NCBI RefSeq assembly: GCF_022271405.1
Contig: NZ_JAJNAL010000010.1
Coordinates: 62,001-126,000 of the forward strand
Length of the DNA: 64,000 nt
Source of the DNA: Rhodopseudomonas infernalis
GTDB taxonomy: Bacteria > Pseudomonadota > Alphaproteobacteria > Rhizobiales > Xanthobacteraceae
Reading direction: 5' to 3'
A program made the position numbers and the translations under genes. Position 1 is the stretch's first letter. Each line of letters opens with the position of its first letter. The notes under the pieces are model-generated. The model did not search any database and had not been told where the DNA came from. It was given only the letters and a program-made list of their open reading frames with translations. Of this stretch, positions 1 to 7,666 are shown piece after piece.

Positions 1-832
1 CCCATAGCTTGCCGCCGACCATGAGCGACACCACCAGTGTGGCACGCACGCCCATGTTCTTCAGGTACTGCAGATGGATCGGCGACATCGATCGCAGGAA
101 GCAGCCCGACATGTCGAGGTCGCGCCCAGTCAGCGGCGACAGCCGCGGCTGCAACGGGACCGGATCGTAGGCGACGTCGACCAGCACGCGGACGCGCTGC
201 CGCTCGTAAAGCCGCCGCGCCATTTGGGGAATGTCGGATGCCGGATAGCGGTTGCCGAGATAGGAATCGAGACCCGGCGTGTGACGCTCCGAAAACACCT
301 CTCCGTGCCCCTCTTCGTCGAAGCGATAGAGCATCACGCGGTCGTAGCCGATGCGGTCCTGAAACAGCAGGACGGCTTCGTCGCACAGCGCGCGGATCGA
401 GTTCGAGGCGCGGATCTTGTCGAGCGCTTGGCCAACGGTCGTCAGCATATCGAGCGGCGGACCGGCGCGCTCGAGTTCGACGATAAGGCCACCTTCCGGC
501 GGCCGGTGGATCAGGCCGTCGAACTCCACGGCCGGCCTGCCGATCCGGCAGCGCACCGCGATCGGCGTCCCCTCGGAAGTCGGATCGAGATGCGGCAGGA
601 TGCGGATCAGCAGATCGCCTTCGAGGTCCGCAAGCGCGACGCCGACGACCTCTGGGAGATTGAGAAATTCGGCCGCGTTGGCGCTGGCCTGAATAATGCG
701 GTGGTCGGGCTCACTGACGACGAGCAATGCGCCATGCGGCTGGATCGACCCCGCGAGGTGGATCTGCTCCTGCTCACAATTCGAAAGGTCCGCGGTTCCG
801 AATGCGGGCGAGCTGGTCGGTTGGACGGCCAA
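1..832 (-). CDS. bphP1: Bacteriophytochrome BphP1, N-terminal part (cut by window edge)
   Basis: Red/far-red photoreceptor; 277 codons of the photosensory part (PAS then GAF) are present and the frame stays open to base 1. The reading starts at a TTG that directly follows the ppsR2 stop codon. The N-terminus reads SPAFGTADLSNCEQEQIHLAG, with the biliverdin-binding cysteine at residue 19, followed by SIQPHGALL. The GAF chromophore-pocket motif PASDIPQMAR has its Asp-Ile-Pro at residues 200-202. The match to the known R. palustris BphP1 is close, but residues around the cysteine differ from the CGA009 protein as I remember it, so this is probably another strain. In this family BphP1 binds PpsR2 under far-red light and relieves repression of photosynthesis genes. 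No separate ribosome-binding site is evident, so translation is probably coupled to ppsR2. Confidence 0.93.
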   Translation of the reverse strand, partial: MAVQPTSSPAFGTADLSNCEQEQIHLAGSIQPHGALLVVSEPDHRIIQASANAAEFLNLPEVVGVALADLEGDLLIRILPHLDPTSEGTPIAVRCRIGRPAVEFDGLIHRPPEGGLIVELERAGPPLDMLTTVGQALDKIRASNSIRALCDEAVLLFQDRIGYDRVMLYRFDEEGHGEVFSERHTPGLDSYLGNRYPASDIPQMARRLYERQRVRVLVDVAYDPVPLQPRLSPLTGRDLDMSGCFLRSMSPIHLQYLKNMGVRATLVVSLMVGGKLW

Positions 833-2209
833 TCAATCCTCAGGGTCGTCGTCTGGAACGAAGTCCGGTGAACTGGACCCCTTCTCATCGAGTCCATACC
901 GCGCAAGCTTGGCATAGAGACTCTGCCGGCTCAAGCCAAGCAATTCGGCGGTCGCAGTCCGGTTGCCCTTGGTCAGTTCGAGCGCTTCCTTAACGTAGTG
1001 GCGCTCCACGATGCCAACGGTATTCTTCACCAGTTTGCGCAGCGAAGAACGGCCGAGTTGCTTGCTGATGGGCCCGAGCGCAGCGCGCAACGCGTCGGTC
1101 TCTCCGCCGGTCAGACGCCGCGACACATTACGGATCAGGACGCCGACGTAGTTGTGGTCGTCGCCATCGACCGCGGAGATCTCGACCTCGGTCTCGCTGC
1201 CGAGTTCGCCGCGAATCGTGGTCTGGAACAGCCGCACCGTCTTGTAGCGCTGCAGGTGCGACAGCAGCGCGGCGAGATCGGCGCCGGGCTGGCTCAGCCA
1301 GCGCCCCAGCGATTCGCCGATCGCCGAGCCCTTGGAGCCGATCTGTACCAAGTCGAGAAATGCCTGATTGGCGTGGCGGATCACGCCCGCCGAGTCGAGC
1401 GCAACGAAGCCGTCCGGCACACGATCAATCAACGTCTTCAGCACGGTGGGTTCACGGTCCTCGCCCCGGGGCGCGGACGTCACGGGAGCAAACTGCACCA
1501 GGAAGACCTGACCGCGTTCCGAGGACACCAGCGAGCCTCGCACCATCCACGGGCGCGCGTCGCGGCCGAGATGGACGAGGATACTCAAAGCCTTGCCGCG
1601 ATCGCGGACGCGCACCAGCATTTCGCGAACCGCGTCACGATCAACCTCGGCGATTTCCGCAATGATCTCACGCCCGGTGACGTCGGCATTGTCGCGATCG
1701 ATGCCGGTGAGCGCCTGCACGGCGGCGCGGTTGGCCTCGACGATCCTGAGGTCGTTGGCCGAGACGATCAGCACCGCTTCGGTGGCTGCATCGAACACCA
1801 GCCGGTACCGCGTCTCCATTTCGCGCAGACGCCAATAATCGCGCTCGATCGTCTGCTGTGCCGCGATCAGCCGCGAATGCAGCTCGGTGACGGCTTGAAG
1901 GTTTTTGCCGACCGCCAGCATGCCGGTGCGATCGCCGAGCAGCATCGTGGTGAATTCGATCGGGATCTCTGTCCCGGACGGAAAGCGCTGATTGATCTGG
2001 CGGAACGCTGAAATCCCGCTGGACCGAGCGTCTTCCACCATGCGGCGAACCTTGTCGCCGCAGTCTTCGCCGGCGATGTCCGTCCAGGCGCGGCCGAGCC
2101 ACGTCTCAACGCTCTCAGCAGACAGCGCAGGCGACAGGCTGGCGTCGCGGATCACACCGTCCATGTCTAGTAACAGTGTGATGTCAGGCTGAGCTGGTTT
2201 GGCAGACAT
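833..2209 (-). CDS. ppsR2: Photosynthesis gene repressor PpsR2 (CrtJ/PpsR family)
   Basis: DNA-binding repressor of bacteriochlorophyll, carotenoid and antenna genes; 458 residues, the normal family length. An N-terminal PAS domain (about 1-110) is followed by a Gln-linker helix (about 110-145), two further PAS domains (about 145-260 and 265-380) and a Fis-type helix-turn-helix near the C-terminus (about 400-443, LLGLSRQSLYAKLARYG). The only cysteine is Cys50; the HTH has none, unlike the redox-active HTH cysteine of the Rhodobacter protein, which suggests light rather than redox control. The gene is called ppsR2 because it abuts bphP1, its known partner. The second paralogue lies at 7659-9092. 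Start is the ATG at 2209. Confidence 0.93.
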   Translation of the reverse strand: MSAKPAQPDITLLLDMDGVIRDASLSPALSAESVETWLGRAWTDIAGEDCGDKVRRMVEDARSSGISAFRQINQRFPSGTEIPIEFTTMLLGDRTGMLAVGKNLQAVTELHSRLIAAQQTIERDYWRLREMETRYRLVFDAATEAVLIVSANDLRIVEANRAAVQALTGIDRDNADVTGREIIAEIAEVDRDAVREMLVRVRDRGKALSILVHLGRDARPWMVRGSLVSSERGQVFLVQFAPVTSAPRGEDREPTVLKTLIDRVPDGFVALDSAGVIRHANQAFLDLVQIGSKGSAIGESLGRWLSQPGADLAALLSHLQRYKTVRLFQTTIRGELGSETEVEISAVDGDDHNYVGVLIRNVSRRLTGGETDALRAALGPISKQLGRSSLRKLVKNTVGIVERHYVKEALELTKGNRTATAELLGLSRQSLYAKLARYGLDEKGSSSPDFVPDDDPED

Positions 2210-2412
2210 CGTTCCACTCGCAGGCGGTTCCGGCGTCGGGAGACGGCAGTCGAACGGTCGCGCCTAGTCGAATTATGCAGACATTGTGCCAATGACAAGT
2301 GCAAGCTGATCCGAATAGCGCAGGAAATTGGCCGAATTGCCTAATCCGTAACTTTGTTGCGCGGAATCAACGCGGTATGAGACACAAACGTCCAACTGCA
2401 TGGAACATTAAG

Positions 2413-2430
2413 TGTCATAACTGCTTTACA
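2413..2430. promoter_or_regulatory. PpsR operator upstream of cycA
   Basis: Perfect TGT-N12-ACA palindrome, the CrtJ/PpsR consensus, about 95 bases upstream of the cycA start and about 200 upstream of ppsR2. It lies in the otherwise empty 314-base gap between the divergent genes ppsR2 and cycA. It could repress cycA, autoregulate ppsR2-bphP1, or both. I see no second perfect copy in this gap. Confidence 0.72.
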
Positions 2431-2523
2431 GACCACTTTAGAAAGAGTTTGGATAACCCATCGTCGAGCCCGAACCGGGCCCCGATACCGTGGGCGCAAC
2501 CGACTGAGATCTAGGAGAGAGAC

Positions 2524-2943
2524 GTGGTCCGTAAACTTCTCGCAATTGTCACCATCACCGCTGCCGCAGGATCTCTGTCGACGGGCATCGCGTCGGCGCA
2601 GGACGCCGCCAAGGGCGAGGCGGTTTTCAAGCAGTGTCAGACCTGCCACCGCGCGGACAAGAACATGGTTGGTCCGGCGCTGGGCGGCGTGATCGGCCGC
2701 AAGACGGGCACCGCGGCCGGCTTCACCTATTCGCCGCTGAACCACGCTGCCGGCGAAGCCGGTCTGGTCTGGTCGCAGGAAAACGTCGTGGAATATCTCG
2801 CGGATCCGAACGGGTTCCTGAAGAAGTACCTGACCGACAAGGGCCATGCCGACAAGGCGACCGGCTCCACCAAGATGACCTTCAAGCTGGCCAACGAACA
2901 GCAGCGCAAGGACGTCGCCGCTTATCTGGCGACTTTGAAGTAA
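2524..2943 (+). CDS. cycA: Cytochrome c2, periplasmic electron carrier
   Basis: Small soluble cytochrome that carries electrons from the cytochrome bc1 complex back to the photo-oxidised reaction centre, and also to oxidases. The 139-residue precursor starts at GTG behind an AGGAGAG ribosome-binding site. A signal peptide of about 25 residues ends ASA-Q. The haem motif CQTCH covers residues 38-42, and the KMTF segment near the C-terminus supplies the axial methionine. The mature sequence closely resembles R. palustris cytochrome c2. It is monocistronic, with a consensus PpsR box upstream and a strong terminator downstream. No tetrahaem pufC follows pufM, so this protein probably reduces the reaction centre directly. 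Confidence 0.95.
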   Translation: MVRKLLAIVTITAAAGSLSTGIASAQDAAKGEAVFKQCQTCHRADKNMVGPALGGVIGRKTGTAAGFTYSPLNHAAGEAGLVWSQENVVEYLADPNGFLKKYLTDKGHADKATGSTKMTFKLANEQQRKDVAAYLATLK

Positions 2944-2978
2944 GCAGATCCTGCGCTGACGCAGTCAGCCCGAATTCG

Positions 2979-3017
2979 AGAGCTCCGGTCCGCGAGGATC
3001 GGAGCTCTTCTCTTTTT
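2979..3017 (+). terminator. Rho-independent terminator of cycA
   Basis: Perfect 9-base stem (2979-2987 with 3000-3008, AGAGCTCCG/CGGAGCTCT) followed by a T-rich tract to 3017, 36 bases after the cycA stop. Confidence 0.88.
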
Positions 3018-3057
3018 GGACAGGGGTTCGGCCGTCGCCCGGCGGGAGCCGCGAAGC

Positions 3058-3333
3058 TCAGCTGCGCCAGCGCCGCAGCACGTCGACCAGATGCGCCAGG
3101 CCGGCCAGCATGAGGCAAACCGTAGGCATCACCCAGGAGCCGCCGGCCAGCACCGCTCGCAGCGCCAGCAGCATCAGCGCGCCCGAGCATAGCCCCGGCA
3201 GAAAATCGGCGGGTGCGATCCCACGCCGGCGCCATACCCAGTAACCGATGATTCCGATGGCCTCGAGCAGCAGGAAGCCCAGGATCAGATCGACCACGAG
3301 GCCGCTGGCGAACAGATCGGACATCATCGACAT
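3058..3333 (-). CDS. Small membrane protein of unknown function
   Basis: A 91-residue hydrophobic protein with about three predicted membrane segments (roughly residues 10-32, 42-62 and 66-84) and a basic RRWRS tail. I do not recognise a family. It starts 42 bases after the tspO stop on the same strand, so the two are probably co-transcribed, which hints at a membrane role near TspO. Codon use looks like that of its neighbours. It is convergent with cycA. Confidence 0.65.
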   Translation of the reverse strand: MSMMSDLFASGLVVDLILGFLLLEAIGIIGYWVWRRRGIAPADFLPGLCSGALMLLALRAVLAGGSWVMPTVCLMLAGLAHLVDVLRRWRS

Positions 3334-3375
3334 GAGCGGCTCATTGATGCGAGCATTCCCCGCGGATGGCGGCGA

Positions 3376-3840
3376 TCAGAACGGCGCGTTGAGCTGGACC
3401 ACCGTCCAGTTCAGATAGGCCGCAAAGCTGACCCAGAGCAAATACGGCACCAGATAGTAACTCGCCGTGCGTGCGCCGCGCCAAAACACCACGATGCCGG
3501 TCAATACCGAAAGCCACAGCAACGGCACTTCCAACAGCGCCCAATCCGGCCGCTGCACAGTGAAGAACAACATGCTCCACAGCACGTTGAAAAAGCCGTT
3601 GGCGGCGAAGATGCCGATCACCCATTCGCGCTGCGCCCGCGTGGTCGCGCCGCGCCAGGCATACACCGCGGACATCGCCGCCAGCGCGAAGATCAAGGTC
3701 CAGGCCGGTCCGAACGCCCAATCCGGTGGCTGCCATGATGGTTTGCTCAGGCTTTGATACCACGCCCCGGTGTCGGTGAGCGATCCGCCCAGCAATCCGA
3801 CCAGGATGGCGACGGCAAAGGCGACAAGGATCGGGTTCAC
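3376..3840 (-). CDS. tspO: TspO/MBR family tryptophan-rich sensory protein
   Basis: Five-helix outer-membrane protein related to the mitochondrial benzodiazepine receptor; binds porphyrins and in Rhodobacter modulates photosynthesis gene expression in response to oxygen. The sequence has the family motif KPSWQPPDWAFGPAW near residue 35 and a second conserved stretch NGFFNVLWSMLFF near residue 85, with many tryptophans. I place the start at the GTG at 3840, giving 154 residues, the usual length. The open frame extends to 3990, but the extra N-terminal residues are basic and unlike the family. The place beside cycA and the bch genes matches its known link to tetrapyrrole metabolism. Confidence 0.85.
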   Translation of the reverse strand: MNPILVAFAVAILVGLLGGSLTDTGAWYQSLSKPSWQPPDWAFGPAWTLIFALAAMSAVYAWRGATTRAQREWVIGIFAANGFFNVLWSMLFFTVQRPDWALLEVPLLWLSVLTGIVVFWRGARTASYYLVPYLLWVSFAAYLNWTVVQLNAPF

Positions 3841-4130
3841 GTCGGACCTGCAGCAAGTTGAAGCTTCGCGCGTCTCGCTTGGTGGCGGGACGAGTCGAAG
3901 GAGAAAAGAGAATCGCAATCGGATCCTCAGACTATCAAAATCGCGCCGTCGGCGCGCATGGCTGTTTGACACGCAAGGCCGGCACAGCACGCGCGACCGA
4001 ACGCATCGGACTTCGGATGCACAAGCTCGGTGCCCGTGTTGCCCTCACCCACCCCACCCCTGGCCCGCAAGCGGGAGATGGAGCTCTCTGCGCCGGGAGG
4101 CGCGACTTGTCGCGCGCAGCGACGCCGAGG

Positions 4131-5336
4131 TCAGACCGAGGCGAACCCCGTCATGTGGGCGAGGTTCTTGAAGAAGATCCGGACATGCGCGATCGGCTTG
4201 GCGCGGACCAGCTTCTTGTTCATGTAGGCGTCCCAGGTCAGCTTCTGAACGTCGCGATCGCGGCAGATGCTGACGAACTGCTCGCGGCGCTTGTCGCTGG
4301 CGTACCAGTACCACTGCATCAGGCCGAGGATGCGGAAAACCGAGCCGTTGGCGCGCATGAAGCGCTTGCGCGCGCCCTTGAGCGCCTTGGCGTCGGCGGT
4401 ATCAAGAAATTCGCCGACCGCTTCGGCCGCAAGGCGACCGCCAAGCAGCGCGTAGTAGATGCCCTCGCCCGACGCCGGCGCGACGACACCCGCGGCATCG
4501 CCGGCGAGCAGCACGCTGTGGCCGTCGTCCCAGCGCGGCAGCGGATGCAGCGGAATCGGCGCGCCTTCCTTGCGGATGGTCTCGACCTCGTCGAGCCCGG
4601 TCTGCTTGCGCAGCTCGGCGACCGAATCACGCAGCGAAAAGCCCTTGTGCATCGAGCCGGTGCCGACGCTCACGGTGTCGCCATGCGGAAACACCCAGCC
4701 GTAGAAGTCCGGCGACACCTTGCCCTGATAGTACACGTCGCAGCGCCGGCTTTCGTAGGCCGCTCTCTGTTCGGCTGCCGGCGCCTTGATGATCTCGTGA
4801 TAGGCGAACACGAACGGCACACGATCGGCGTCCGGCAGGAACTGCCGCGCGACGGCCGACACCGCGCCGTCGGCGCCGATGATGGCGCGTGCCCGTAGCG
4901 CCTGCTCCTGCATGCTGCCGTCGGGCTGGCGCGCTTCGTAGTACACGGTGTTCAGGCCGCTCTCGTCGCGGCTGAAGCGGCGGAACAGCCCGGTGACGCG
5001 CTCGGCGCCGACGCTGGCGGCGCGCTGGCGCAGCCATTCGTCGAAATGTTCGCGGTCGACCATGCCGACGAAGCCGCCGTCGATCGGCATGTCGACTTCG
5101 ACATCGGTCGGCGACACCATGCGGGCGGCGTTGATCTTGGCGACCAGCATGCCGTCCGGAATGGCGAAGTCGCGGATCGCCCGCGGCGGGATTGCGCCGC
5201 CGCACGGCTTGATGCGACCGGCGCGGTCGAGCAGTGCGACGCGCTTGCCGGCGCGGGCAAGATCGCAGGCCGCGGTCGCGCCGGCCGGCCCTCCGCCGAC
5301 GACAACGACATCATAAATCGCGGAATTCTCGCTCAT
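4131..5336 (-). CDS. bchP: Geranylgeranyl reductase BchP
   Basis: NADPH-dependent flavoprotein that reduces the geranylgeranyl tail of bacteriochlorophyll a to phytyl, the last step of the pathway. The 401-residue protein has an N-terminal FAD-binding GGGPAGA loop (residues 14-20), the family segment KPCGGAIPP near residue 45 and the second FAD motif GDAAGVVAPASGEGI in the C-terminal half. Start is the ATG at 5336 with GGAGG six bases upstream. It begins one base after the stop of bch2, so translation is coupled. Last gene of the ppsR1-bchG-bch2-bchP operon. Confidence 0.95.
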   Translation of the reverse strand: MSENSAIYDVVVVGGGPAGATAACDLARAGKRVALLDRAGRIKPCGGAIPPRAIRDFAIPDGMLVAKINAARMVSPTDVEVDMPIDGGFVGMVDREHFDEWLRQRAASVGAERVTGLFRRFSRDESGLNTVYYEARQPDGSMQEQALRARAIIGADGAVSAVARQFLPDADRVPFVFAYHEIIKAPAAEQRAAYESRRCDVYYQGKVSPDFYGWVFPHGDTVSVGTGSMHKGFSLRDSVAELRKQTGLDEVETIRKEGAPIPLHPLPRWDDGHSVLLAGDAAGVVAPASGEGIYYALLGGRLAAEAVGEFLDTADAKALKGARKRFMRANGSVFRILGLMQWYWYASDKRREQFVSICRDRDVQKLTWDAYMNKKLVRAKPIAHVRIFFKNLAHMTGFASV

Positions 5337-5337
5337 C

Positions 5338-6672
5338 CTATCCTCCCGCCACTGCTGCATTCGCCAAATCGACGCTTCTGCCCGCATTGCGTGCCGAGCG
5401 CTGCTGGGCGCGATGCACCCACACCGCCATCACCGCGGAGACCATGAACAGACCGGCCTCGGCCGCGAACACCGACGCGTAGGACAACGCCGGCGACCCC
5501 AGCACCAGGCGGGCGACGTCGCTCGCCAGCGTGCCGATGAAGCCGCCGACGCCGAACGCGATCGCCTGCGCGGCCCCCCACAGCCCCATGCGCACACCCT
5601 CGCGCTTTTCGCCGCCGGCGCTGACCAGCTCCATCATCGAACCGATCGCCGCCACCGCGTAGGCGCCATTGGTGACGCCCAGCAGAAACACGTTTTCGCG
5701 CAGCGGCCAGGATCCGCCGACCAATGCGGCCATGGACAGACCCAGCAGCGCCAGCGCCGAGGCGATGCAGCCGCCGATCGTCCAGACCTTGAGATTGCCG
5801 CGCGTCTTCGGCAACAGCGCGCCGATCAGCGGCACCAGTGCCATGCCGAGCAGCGTGCCGCCGTGCTGCACGCTCGACAGCTTGGTGGTCTCGCCCGGCG
5901 TGAAGGCGAAGACCGCGCCGGCAAACGGCTCCAGGATCAGATCCTGGGCGCTGTAGGCGAGCATCGAGACGAACACGAAGATCGCGAAGCGCCGGGCCTG
6001 TGGCTCGGCCCAGACTTCCTTGATGGCGGCGCGGAACGACCCCTTCTCCGGTGGCGCGACCGTGGCGGCCGCAACCTTGCCTTCGATCCCCCACACGCCG
6101 ACGAGCGTCAGCACCATCGCGATCAGCGATACGCCGCCGGACACGGCGACCAGCCGCGACGGCGAGAATGGATCGAGCAGGTGGCCGGCGAAGCCGGTGG
6201 TGACGATGAAGCCCGCGATCATCATCACCCAGACGATGGTCGCCGCCGCAGCGCGGCGCTTGTCGTCGACGCGCTTGGCGAGCAACACCAGCAGCGAGGT
6301 GCCGGCCGCGCCGACCCCGCCGCCGATCAGGCAGAACGCCACGATCGCGAGCGCCACGCCGAACAGCGGCTCGGTCGCCATCCAGGCAGTCGCCACCGCC
6401 GCGAGGAAACCGCCGAGCGCGAGCACCGCCATGCCGCCGATGATCCACGGCGTGCGGCGCGCGCCGCGATCCGAGCCATGGCCCCAGGCCGGACGAAACA
6501 CCTGCAGCGCATAGTGGATCGCCACCAGCGCCCCCGGCAGCATCGCCGGCAGCGCCAGCTCCACCACCATCACGCGGTTGAGCGTCGACGTCGTGAGCAC
6601 CACGATGGCGCCGAGGCCGGTTTGCACCAGACCCATCCGAACAATGCCGAGCCAGGACAACGGCCGCATCAT
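5338..6672 (-). CDS. bch2: PucC/LhaA-family membrane protein between bchG and bchP
   Basis: A 444-residue MFS-like protein with about 12 membrane helices, of the PucC/LhaA family (orf428 of Rhodobacter). Members help assemble light-harvesting complexes, probably delivering bacteriochlorophyll to antenna polypeptides in the intracytoplasmic membrane. Family features include the early RMGLVQTGLGAIVVLTTS segment and the conserved LNRVMVVEL. Start is taken at the first ATG of an ATGATG pair (6672) behind GGAGTG, 28 bases after the bchG stop; a longer frame would overlap bchG. The position between bchG and bchP is typical of purple bacteria. An exact role for this paralogue is inference. Confidence 0.86.
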   Translation of the reverse strand: MMRPLSWLGIVRMGLVQTGLGAIVVLTTSTLNRVMVVELALPAMLPGALVAIHYALQVFRPAWGHGSDRGARRTPWIIGGMAVLALGGFLAAVATAWMATEPLFGVALAIVAFCLIGGGVGAAGTSLLVLLAKRVDDKRRAAAATIVWVMMIAGFIVTTGFAGHLLDPFSPSRLVAVSGGVSLIAMVLTLVGVWGIEGKVAAATVAPPEKGSFRAAIKEVWAEPQARRFAIFVFVSMLAYSAQDLILEPFAGAVFAFTPGETTKLSSVQHGGTLLGMALVPLIGALLPKTRGNLKVWTIGGCIASALALLGLSMAALVGGSWPLRENVFLLGVTNGAYAVAAIGSMMELVSAGGEKREGVRMGLWGAAQAIAFGVGGFIGTLASDVARLVLGSPALSYASVFAAEAGLFMVSAVMAVWVHRAQQRSARNAGRSVDLANAAVAGG

Positions 6673-6700
6673 GATTGCGTCACTCCACTCGCGAAGAAAC

Positions 6701-7666
6701 TCATGTCGGGGCTCCGAACGACGACACCGCAATCGCGCTCGCCATCATGCCCATGACGTAAAGAGCGACGCCAAGACCGCTGAACCAGGTGGCGCGCTCG
6801 ACCGGCGCGCGCAGGAAACGCACCATCAGGGCGAGCTGAAGCACCAGCACGAGGCAAACGATCGCGGCGCCGATCGGCCGGTCCCAGGACAGCAGCAAAG
6901 CGATCACCACCACCTGCGGAATCGCCATCACGGCGCAGGCGGTGCGCGCGGCGTTGTCGACGCCGAGCTTCACCGGCAGCGAGCCGACGCCGGTCTTGAT
7001 GTCGCCCTCGATCGACTTGAAATCGTTCAGCGTCATGATGCCGTGCGCGCCGGCGCTGTAGAGCAGCGCCAGGATCACGATCGGCCAAGGCGGCAGGCCG
7101 CCGAGCATCACGGCGGCGCCGGTGAACCAGGCGAAGCCTTCGTAAGTAATCGCGCAGGCGCCGTTGCCGAGCCAGCCGTTCTGCTTCAGCCGGAACGGCG
7201 GCATGGAATAGATCCAGGCCAGCACCAGGCCGAGCACGGCGGCGCCGAACACCCAGACGCCGAGCTGGCTGGCGAGTAGCAGCGACGCGGCGGTCCACAT
7301 GAACGACAGATACAGACCCCAGCGCCCGGGAATGCGGCCGGACGGGATCGGCCGGTTCGGCTCGTTGATGGCGTCGACGTCGCGGTCGAACCAGTCGTTG
7401 ACGACCTGACTGGTGGCGACCAGCAGCGGGCCGCACAACACGATGCCGGCAATCACTTCGATCCAGCGCGACGAAATCGGCACGCCCGACGACACCACGC
7501 CGCACGCGAACGCCCACATCGGCGGAAACCAGGTGATCGGGTGCAAGACCTCGAGCACCGCCGACGGCGCGGGACGCGTTGCCAAGGCGTTCGGCACTTT
7601 GCCGCTCGGCACGCTCCCATTCGGCAGCTTGCCGATCGGCGCGTTACTCAATGGCGCGTTACTCAT
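6701..7666 (-). CDS. bchG: Bacteriochlorophyll synthase BchG
   Basis: UbiA-type polyprenyltransferase that esterifies bacteriochlorophyllide a with geranylgeranyl diphosphate at the membrane. It has 321 residues and about eight or nine membrane helices. The diphosphate/Mg-binding motif NDWFDRDVDAINEPNRPIPS is at residues 90-109. The second Asp-rich region is around LNDFKSIEGD. The first 30 or so residues are an odd polar extension built of short near-repeats (SNAP, GKLPNG, GKVPN) before the conserved core begins at about residue 38. The start codon lies inside the 3' end of ppsR1 (8-base overlap), so the two are translationally coupled. Confidence 0.96.
   Translation of the reverse strand: MSNAPLSNAPIGKLPNGSVPSGKVPNALATRPAPSAVLEVLHPITWFPPMWAFACGVVSSGVPISSRWIEVIAGIVLCGPLLVATSQVVNDWFDRDVDAINEPNRPIPSGRIPGRWGLYLSFMWTAASLLLASQLGVWVFGAAVLGLVLAWIYSMPPFRLKQNGWLGNGACAITYEGFAWFTGAAVMLGGLPPWPIVILALLYSAGAHGIMTLNDFKSIEGDIKTGVGSLPVKLGVDNAARTACAVMAIPQVVVIALLLSWDRPIGAAIVCLVLVLQLALMVRFLRAPVERATWFSGLGVALYVMGMMASAIAVSSFGAPT

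Noticed and set aside
2285-2297. TGT...ACA-like motif upstream of ppsR2
   Set aside because: The half-sites are only 7 bases apart, not 12, so it does not match a PpsR box.
3858-4898. 346-codon plus-strand frame opposite bchP
   Set aside because: Antisense shadow of bchP extending into a non-coding gap; no domain recognisable.
5413-6756. 447-codon plus-strand frame opposite bch2
   Set aside because: Composition (His, Arg, Gln, Asp rich) and lack of hydrophobic or domain structure mark it as an antisense shadow.
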